Source: Gallionella sp. (lineage in GTDB: Bacteria > Pseudomonadota > Gammaproteobacteria > Burkholderiales > Gallionellaceae). Taken from it: a stretch of 36,535 bases of DNA. Within the stretch, counting starts at the first letter, position 1. Every line of letters starts with the position of its first letter. This document shows, piece by piece, positions 36,480 through 36,535 of this stretch. The notes beneath the pieces were generated by a model. It saw nothing but the letters and a program-made list of their open reading frames with translations. It was not told the origin of the DNA and ran no database searches. Where the stretch lies: the NCBI GenBank assembly GCA_028688275.1, contig JAQTYN010000034.1, positions 1 to 36,535 of the forward strand, given 5' to 3'. Both the position numbers and the translations under genes were made by a program.

Positions 36480-36535
36480 AAATTAAGGAGAATATCTTGA
36501 CCTCCCCGACCGTTACGAATTTCAAATTTAGCAGC

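Noticed and set aside
36480..36535. msr-msd RNA of the retron in the last bases of the window
   Set aside because: Only 56 bases are available and no inverted-repeat pair or stem typical of such RNAs is visible; it would have to be further out.

Overview
The window looks like chromosomal DNA from a moderate-GC proteobacterium and spans the replication-origin region. The gene set fits a betaproteobacterium best: dnaA-dnaN-gyrB without recF, a RegB/RegA-type redox two-component pair, a GshA of the 'ferrooxidans/Nitrosomonas' type, and a regulatory PTS (EIIA-HPr-EI) downstream of gshA. A gammaproteobacterium cannot be excluded from sequence alone.

Layout. (1) 1-4.3 kb: a small lipoprotein, a repeat-rich spacer, a RegB-like sensor kinase and a RegA-like regulator separated by a 193-bp nested inverted-repeat element, then a VanZ-like membrane protein. 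(2) 4.3-12.2 kb, + strand: [2Fe-2S] ferredoxin, alpha/beta hydrolase, HemJ-like protein, gshA, apbE, PTS EIIA/HPr/EI, a quinone-oxidoreductase-like MDR and a YgjP-type metallopeptidase, ending at a bidirectional terminator. (3) 12.3-14.7 kb, - strand: a DUF4332/HhH protein, a 143-bp MITE-like insertion with an 8-bp target duplication, and two tandem paralogous secreted TPR proteins. (4) 14.8-18.5 kb, - strand: a branched-chain amino acid type ABC transporter (livHMGF) with no binding protein in view. (5) 18.9-27.9 kb: the origin region, with gyrB, dnaN and dnaA leftward, rpmH, rnpA, yidD, yidC and mnmE rightward, a parS-like site between gyrB and dnaN, and one perfect DnaA box in the dnaA-rpmH gap. 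(6) 27.9-36.5 kb: an accessory region with two hypothetical envelope proteins, a YhcH-family protein overlapping an ApeA-like HEPN gene, trhP (yegQ), a broken HTH antitoxin joined to an N-shortened BRO-type gene, a SRPBCC-MarR operon with a visible operator, and at the right edge a reverse transcriptase with retron-type motifs fused to a trypsin-like serine protease.

How it fits together. The core is ordinary origin and housekeeping content. The defence-like material is concentrated at the right end: the ApeA-like HEPN protein, the toxin-antitoxin/BRO debris and the RT-protease fusion. The RT-protease is the most interesting object. Its first ~25 codons include a genome repeat that is also the terminal repeat of the element at 2155-2347, so the gene may be 5'-rearranged. 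Any upstream retron RNA would lie beyond the window edge. No rRNA, tRNA or CRISPR array was seen.
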